This document shows, piece by piece, positions 59,638 to 64,000 of a DNA stretch of 64,000 nucleotides. Source of the DNA: CAYRXM01 sp964449465 (lineage in GTDB: Bacteria; Chloroflexota; Anaerolineae; JAFGEY01); the NCBI GenBank assembly GCA_964449465.1, contig CAYVBK010000003.1, positions 1 through 64,000 of the forward strand. Reading direction: 5' to 3'. The stretch's first letter is position 1; every line of letters starts with the position of its first letter. Under the pieces are notes generated by a model, which saw only the letters and a program-made list of their open reading frames with translations, had not been told where the DNA came from and made no database searches. The translations under genes and the position numbers were made by a program.

Positions 59638-60395
59638 CGCACCGGTATCCCATGCGCGGCCAGATAGTTCTTGATCTCGCCGACCGTCAGTTCGCCATAG
59701 TGAAACAGGCTGGCGGCCAGAGCCGCGTCGGCGCCGCCGTCGGTCAACACCTCGACAAAATGCTCCAGCCGCCCGGCGCCGCCCGAAGCGATCACCGGCA
59801 CCCGCACCTGTTCGGCTACGGCACAGGTGAGGGCCAGATCATAGCCGGTTTTGGCCCCGTCGGTGTCCATACTGGTGAGCAAAAATTCACCGGCACCGCG
59901 ATCCTCGGCCTGGCGCGCCCATTCCAGCACATCCAGACCGGTGGGGACGCGCCCACCGGCCACATAGACCTCCCAGCCCGATGGAGTAAGGTCGGTTTTT
60001 TTGGCATCAATGGCCACCACCATACACTGCGAGCCGAACCGTTTGGCCCCCTCTGAAATCAATTCGGGCCGGCGCACCGCCGCGCTGTTGATAGACACCT
60101 TGTCGGCGCCGGCCAGCAAAATTTCGCGCACATCATCCAACGTGCGGATGCCGCCGCCCACCGTAAACGGAATAAACACCGAGTCGGCGACGGCGCGCAC
60201 CATATCGCGCACCGTTTGCCGCCTTTCGTGCGTGGCCGTAATGTCGAGGAAAACCATCTCATCGGCGCGCGCCCGATCATAGATCTGCGCCTGTTCCACC
60301 GGATCGCCGGCATCGCGCAAATTGAGAAAATGCACCCCCTTGACCACCCGTCCGCCCTGGACATCCAGGCAGGGAATGATGCGTTTGGCTAACAT
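59634..60395 (-). CDS. hisF: Imidazole glycerol phosphate synthase, cyclase subunit
   Basis: A 253-residue TIM barrel forming imidazole glycerol phosphate with HisH. MLAKRIIPCLDV starts it with the catalytic Asp in CLDV, and LLTSMDTDGAKTGYD carries the second catalytic Asp. AGGAGG precedes the ATG. It is 18 bases after hisA. Confidence 0.96.
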   Translation of the reverse strand: MLAKRIIPCLDVQGGRVVKGVHFLNLRDAGDPVEQAQIYDRARADEMVFLDITATHERRQTVRDMVRAVADSVFIPFTVGGGIRTLDDVREILLAGADKVSINSAAVRRPELISEGAKRFGSQCMVVAIDAKKTDLTPSGWEVYVAGGRVPTGLDVLEWARQAEDRGAGEFLLTSMDTDGAKTGYDLALTCAVAEQVRVPVIASGGAGRLEHFVEVLTDGGADAALAASLFHYGELTVGEIKNYLAAHGIPVR

Positions 60396-60413
60396 AAAAC
60401 CTCCTGAGAAAAA

Positions 60414-61166
60414 TCAACCGGCCAGAGCAATAGCCTGCGCCAGGTCTACCGCGCCGGTGTAAAGGGCTTTGCCAACGATCAGCCCGATCACTCCATCGCC
60501 CCCGGTTTGGCGTACACGGCGCACATCATCCAACGAGGCCACCCCACCCGACGCAATCACCTGCAAGCCGGTCTGCCGGGCCAGAGTCGCCGTCGCCGCC
60601 GCATTGACGCCGCTGAGCATGCCGTCCCGCGCAATGTCGGTGTACACCGCCCACTCTGCACCGCGCTGTCGCATAGCCTGCCCCAACTCGCCGGCCCGCA
60701 CCACCGAGGTTTGCTGCCAGCCGTGTGTGGCCACCCAACCATCGCGGGCGTCCAGCCCCACACCGATACAAGGCGCGCCAAACCGGGCAATGGCCTGCGA
60801 GATCAATTCGGGCTGTCGGAGCGCCGCCGTGCCGAGAATCACCCGTGTAGCGCCCAGGCGAAGAGCCAGCTCAACATCCTCGATGGTTCGTATTCCACCA
60901 CCAAATTGCACCAACAGTCGAGTGGATGCGACAATATCGCGCAGCATGCACAAATTGATAGACAAATCGGACGAGCGCGCCGCCGTATGGTCGGCGTTTA
61001 GCGCGCCATCGAGATTGACCAGGTGCAGCCAGACCGCACCGGCAGCCTGCCAGCGCTGCGCCATTGCCACCGGATCGTCGCCGTAGACGGTTTCAGCCTC
61101 GGGCGCACCCTGCGTCAGGCGCACACAGCAACCGCGCCGCAAGTCAATGGCCGGAAAAATGATCAT
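60414..61166 (-). CDS. hisA: ProFAR isomerase
   Basis: A 250-residue TIM barrel that isomerises ProFAR to PRFAR. IFPAIDLRRGCCVRL at the start and YTDIARDGMLSG with the second catalytic Asp are visible. ATG at 61166 is used; it overlaps hisH (ATGA). Confidence 0.95.
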   Translation of the reverse strand: MIIFPAIDLRRGCCVRLTQGAPEAETVYGDDPVAMAQRWQAAGAVWLHLVNLDGALNADHTAARSSDLSINLCMLRDIVASTRLLVQFGGGIRTIEDVELALRLGATRVILGTAALRQPELISQAIARFGAPCIGVGLDARDGWVATHGWQQTSVVRAGELGQAMRQRGAEWAVYTDIARDGMLSGVNAAATATLARQTGLQVIASGGVASLDDVRRVRQTGGDGVIGLIVGKALYTGAVDLAQAIALAG

Positions 61167-61792
61167 GCCGACTCCTGCTCTGCGCTCACCAGGGCAGCAA
61201 AATTGCTCAGCAGCCGCAGCCCCACATCCTGACTCTTTTCGGGGTGAAACTGCGCCCCCCACACCCGGCCGCGCCCCACTACCGAGGCAAAGTCCAGGCC
61301 ATAATGAGTCGTGGCCAGGACGCAAGACGTATCTGCCGGGGCCACGTAATACGAGTGAACAAAATAAGCAAACCCCAGGTCGGGGATGCCTTGCAGTAAC
61401 GGATCATCGGGCCTGACCAGTTGCAATTGATTCCAGCCGATGTGCGGCACTTTGAGGCCCTGGGCAAAGCGGGTCACCTGCCCGGCGATGAGGCCCAACC
61501 CGCGATGCAACCCCATTTCGTCGCTCTGATCAAAAAGGAGCTGCATGCCCAGACAAATGCCCAACAGCGGCTTGTTCTCGGACACGGCCTGCAAAATCGG
61601 CCCAATCAGGCCGGCGGCGCGCAGATTGTCCATCGCATCGCCGAACGCGCCCACACCAGGCAACACCAAACCGGCGGCCTGGCCGATGTTGTCGGCCTGC
61701 GAGGAAATGTGCGCCGTAGCGCCGACAAATTCCAGGGCTTTTTGCACGTTGCGCAAATTGCCCATGCCATAGTCAATGATCAAAATGCTCAT
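61163..61792 (-). CDS. hisH: Imidazole glycerol phosphate synthase, glutaminase subunit
   Basis: A 209-residue class I glutamine amidotransferase supplying ammonia to HisF. The Cys is in LLGICLGMQLLF and the His/Glu in GAQFHPEKSQ. ATG at 61792 is preferred; the longer frame overlaps hisB. Confidence 0.95.
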   Translation of the reverse strand: MSILIIDYGMGNLRNVQKALEFVGATAHISSQADNIGQAAGLVLPGVGAFGDAMDNLRAAGLIGPILQAVSENKPLLGICLGMQLLFDQSDEMGLHRGLGLIAGQVTRFAQGLKVPHIGWNQLQLVRPDDPLLQGIPDLGFAYFVHSYYVAPADTSCVLATTHYGLDFASVVGRGRVWGAQFHPEKSQDVGLRLLSNFAALVSAEQESA

Positions 61793-61809
61793 CGTTGTCT
61801 CGCCGCCTT

Positions 61810-62400
61810 TCACAAGACGCCTTTGGTGGATGGCACCGCGTCGGCGCGGCGTTCGTCCAGGGCCACCGCCTGGCGCAAAGCGCGCCCCAACCCTTTGAAC
61901 ACAGCCTCGATCTGATGATGGGTGTTTTCGCCGCAAAGCAGCCGGATGTGCAATGTCAAACCGGCATGATGTGCCAGGGCGCGCAGAAATTCGGCTACCA
62001 GTTCGGTATCAAACCCGCCTACCTGCGCAGCGGCAAACCGCAGATCACCTGCAAACAACCCGCGGTTGGAAAGGTCCAGGGCCACCAGCGCCAGCGATTC
62101 GTCCATCGGCAGCACACACTGCCCATAGCGGACAATGCCTTTGCGCTCGCCGAGGGCCTGGCGCAAGGCCGCGCCCAGCGCAATGCCCACATCCTCAACG
62201 GTGTGATGGGCGTCCACATGCAAATCGCCTTGCGCCCGGATGCGCAAATCCATCAACCCATGCGCGGCGATGAAACTGAGCATGTGGTCAAAAAAACCGA
62301 TCCCGCTGTCAATCTCCCACCGCCCCTGACCATCCAGATCGATATCCACCGTCACTTGCGTTTCGCCGGTTTGCCGTTCGATATGCGCCGTTCGCGTCAT
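61810..62400 (-). CDS. hisB: Imidazole glycerol phosphate dehydratase
   Basis: A 196-residue Mn-dependent dehydratase. The His-rich sites GIGFFDHMLSF, DAHHTVEDVGI and RALAHHAGLTLHI are all visible. It is monofunctional, with no phosphatase domain. It overlaps hisC (ATGA). Confidence 0.95.
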   Translation of the reverse strand: MTRTAHIERQTGETQVTVDIDLDGQGRWEIDSGIGFFDHMLSFIAAHGLMDLRIRAQGDLHVDAHHTVEDVGIALGAALRQALGERKGIVRYGQCVLPMDESLALVALDLSNRGLFAGDLRFAAAQVGGFDTELVAEFLRALAHHAGLTLHIRLLCGENTHHQIEAVFKGLGRALRQAVALDERRADAVPSTKGVL

Positions 62401-63497
62401 GCCAGTTCCTCCAACACTTGAACCAGCCGCCGGTTTTGCTCCGGCCGCCCCACGCTGACGCGGATGCAGTCTTGCAGGCCCAGCGCAGAATAATGGCGCA
62501 CCAAAATGCCGCGCTGCTCCAGGTCGAGCTTGAGTTGACGCGCCGGGCGTCCGCTCACGCGATTGAGAATAAAATTGGCTTGCGATGGAAATGGACGTAA
62601 ATAACCGATCTGCTGCAACCGCTCATAGAGCCATTCTCGCTCAGAGACCAGAACACGCACCCGCGCCCGCAGCACCTCCAGGTCTTGCAGCGAGACCAGC
62701 ACGGCCGCCTGCGCCGCCGCGTTGACATTGTAGGGCTGTTTGATCTTGAAAAGATGCTCGACGATAGGCAAAGGAAACACGCCATAGCCCACACGCAGCC
62801 CGGCCAGCCCGGCCCACTTGGAAAACGTGCGCAACACGATCAGGTTGGCATGGCGGGTCGGCCAGAGGGCGAAATCCTCGCCACCAAACTCGACATAGGC
62901 CTGATCCACCACCACAATCAGCGGCAGGGCCAACAGCCGCTCCAGATCGGCGGCGGCGATGGCACTGCCATCGGGGTTGTTGGGCGAGGCGATGAACAGC
63001 AAGGCCGGCGACTGCGCCCGGCAGACCTGGATGATGCCATCCACATCCAGGCTCAAGTCGGCGCGACGCGGCGCATCAATCACCTGCGCTCCAGACAGAG
63101 CTGCCAAAAAAGGATACATGCCAAAAGTGGGCGGACAGTTGACGATGGCAGCGGCGCGGTCAGGCCCGATAAACAGCCGCACAATCACATCCAACAACTC
63201 GTCCGAGCCGGCGCCCAGCAACAGATGCTTTTCTCCCACACCGATGTAATTTGACAATGCTTTTCGCAAAACAGTGTGATCGGGATCGGGGTAAATGTGA
63301 TAGTATGGATATTCGGCCAAAGCTCGAGCCAGGCGCGGCGATGGGCCAAAAGGATTCTCGTTGGCATCCAGCTTGATGATCTGATCAGCGGGCAGGCCCA
63401 GCCGTTGGCTCAACACCTCAAACGGCACGATGGGAGTATAGGGCTGCATGCGCAGCAGGTCGGGGCGAATCAGAGCTTGCACCTGTTCGGCATTCAT
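62397..63497 (-). CDS. hisC: Histidinol-phosphate aminotransferase
   Basis: A 366-residue PLP enzyme of the aspartate aminotransferase fold. The PLP Lys is in RTFSKWAGLAGLRVGY, and LIFIASPNNPDG-like ASPNNPDG holds the cofactor-binding Asn. It overlaps hisD (ATGA). Confidence 0.95.
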   Translation of the reverse strand: MNAEQVQALIRPDLLRMQPYTPIVPFEVLSQRLGLPADQIIKLDANENPFGPSPRLARALAEYPYYHIYPDPDHTVLRKALSNYIGVGEKHLLLGAGSDELLDVIVRLFIGPDRAAAIVNCPPTFGMYPFLAALSGAQVIDAPRRADLSLDVDGIIQVCRAQSPALLFIASPNNPDGSAIAAADLERLLALPLIVVVDQAYVEFGGEDFALWPTRHANLIVLRTFSKWAGLAGLRVGYGVFPLPIVEHLFKIKQPYNVNAAAQAAVLVSLQDLEVLRARVRVLVSEREWLYERLQQIGYLRPFPSQANFILNRVSGRPARQLKLDLEQRGILVRHYSALGLQDCIRVSVGRPEQNRRLVQVLEELA

Positions 63498-64000
63498 GGG
63501 GCCATCCTCATTTCAATCGCCGCGGCATGGGCAGTCAATCCCTCGGCGCGGGCCAGGGCCACCGCCGCCGGGGCGATGCGCGCCGCCGTGGTCGCGGCCG
63601 GGGCAAACACGCTGGTGATTTTGACAAAATCCCACACATTGCACGGCGAGCCAAAGCGAGCCGTGCCGCCGGTGGGCATAATGTGCGCCGGTCCCACGGC
63701 ATAATCGCCCAACGCTTCGCCAGACATTTCGCCGACAAAGACACCGCCGGCGTTGCACACCCGTCCGACCCAAGACCAGGCGTCGCGCACCAGCAGGCAC
63801 AGGTGTTCGGGGGCATACTCGTTAGCCAGTGCCACCGCCTCGGCCAGGTCTTGGGTGATTACGATGCCACCCTGCCCGGCGCAGGCCTGCTCTACAACGC
63901 CGCGTCGCTCCAGCCCGGCAGCCTGTCGCTCCAGTTCGGCCTGCACCTGCGCCGCCAGGGTCGGCGATGGGGTCAGGCAAATGGGTGAAGCCAGGACGTC
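63494..64000 (-). CDS. hisD: Histidinol dehydrogenase, C-terminal part
   Basis: The last 168 residues of a Zn-dependent enzyme making histidine from histidinol. The frame runs open to the window edge, so the N-terminal part lies outside. GPAHIMPTGGTARFGSP and EYAPEHLCLLV are family marks. It leads the visible his genes. Confidence 0.93.
   Translation of the reverse strand, partial: DVLASPICLTPSPTLAAQVQAELERQAAGLERRGVVEQACAGQGGIVITQDLAEAVALANEYAPEHLCLLVRDAWSWVGRVCNAGGVFVGEMSGEALGDYAVGPAHIMPTGGTARFGSPCNVWDFVKITSVFAPAATTAARIAPAAVALARAEGLTAHAAAIEMRMAP

Overview
The window is a dense, bacterial, GC-rich chromosome segment of about 50 genes with no rRNA, tRNA, CRISPR array or intact IS found. Several traits together suggest the phylum Chloroflexota, probably an Anaerolineae-like lineage: a giant secreted subtilase and a smaller one that both end in an aromatic-x-P-[LI]-I tail, a PadR/HAAS-domain membrane protein pair, a WYL regulator, an N-type ATP synthase cluster, and many short palindromic intergenic repeats. 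This placement is inference; no 16S or marker phylogeny could be run.

Layout. 1-5.6 kb: a translationally coupled pair of thymidylate-kinase-like proteins (one with Arg in place of the P-loop Lys), a WYL regulator, a Rieske ferredoxin, a GAF histidine kinase and a secreted subtilase. 6-13.4 kb: a 2485-residue multidomain secreted subtilase with its own promoter and terminator. 13.5-14.9 kb: PadR regulator plus HAAS-type membrane protein behind a consensus promoter with a dyad in its spacer. 15-19.5 kb: copper operon csoR-copZ-copA plus a thioredoxin/DsbD-like membrane protein, behind a consensus promoter and a C8/G10 CsoR-type operator. 19.9-23.7 kb: ABC-2 exporter (ATPase and two permeases). 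23.7-24.8 kb: an acetyltransferase fused to an NlpC/P60-like domain. 25.5-28.3 kb: a large FtsX-type permease. 28.4-34.0 kb (minus): an AAA ATPase and a DUF4276/TOPRIM-like protein (possible defence pair) lying directly upstream of dnaE. 34.2-39.9 kb (plus): TIM-barrel isomerase, WecA/MraY-like transferase, ABC-F protein, coaE and a double-GNAT protein. 41.7-47.6 kb: rpsO, pnp, lepB, trmB, lepA. 47.8-51.9 kb: three membrane/TPR proteins and a CBS protein. 52-58.4 kb (minus): ATP synthase in the N-ATPase order beta-epsilon-AtpQ/I-a-c-b-alpha-gamma, with no separate delta gene, no atpR, and a complete Na+ ligand set in subunit c. 58.7-64 kb (minus): infA, then a tightly overlapped histidine operon hisD(partial)-C-B-H-A-F-I-E.

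The most striking non-coding pattern is repeats at gene ends. Two full 143-bp MITE-like elements and the right end of a third, several covarying-stem hairpins with a conserved TCGACAxxCTC-type loop, and short tandem repeats sit exactly at stop codons; in several cases the stop codon itself lies inside the repeat. The best candidates for a little-described system are the ATPase/TOPRIM-like pair, the GNAT-NlpC/P60 fusion, the coupled nucleotide kinases with one altered P-loop, and the C-terminal tail shared by the two subtilases.
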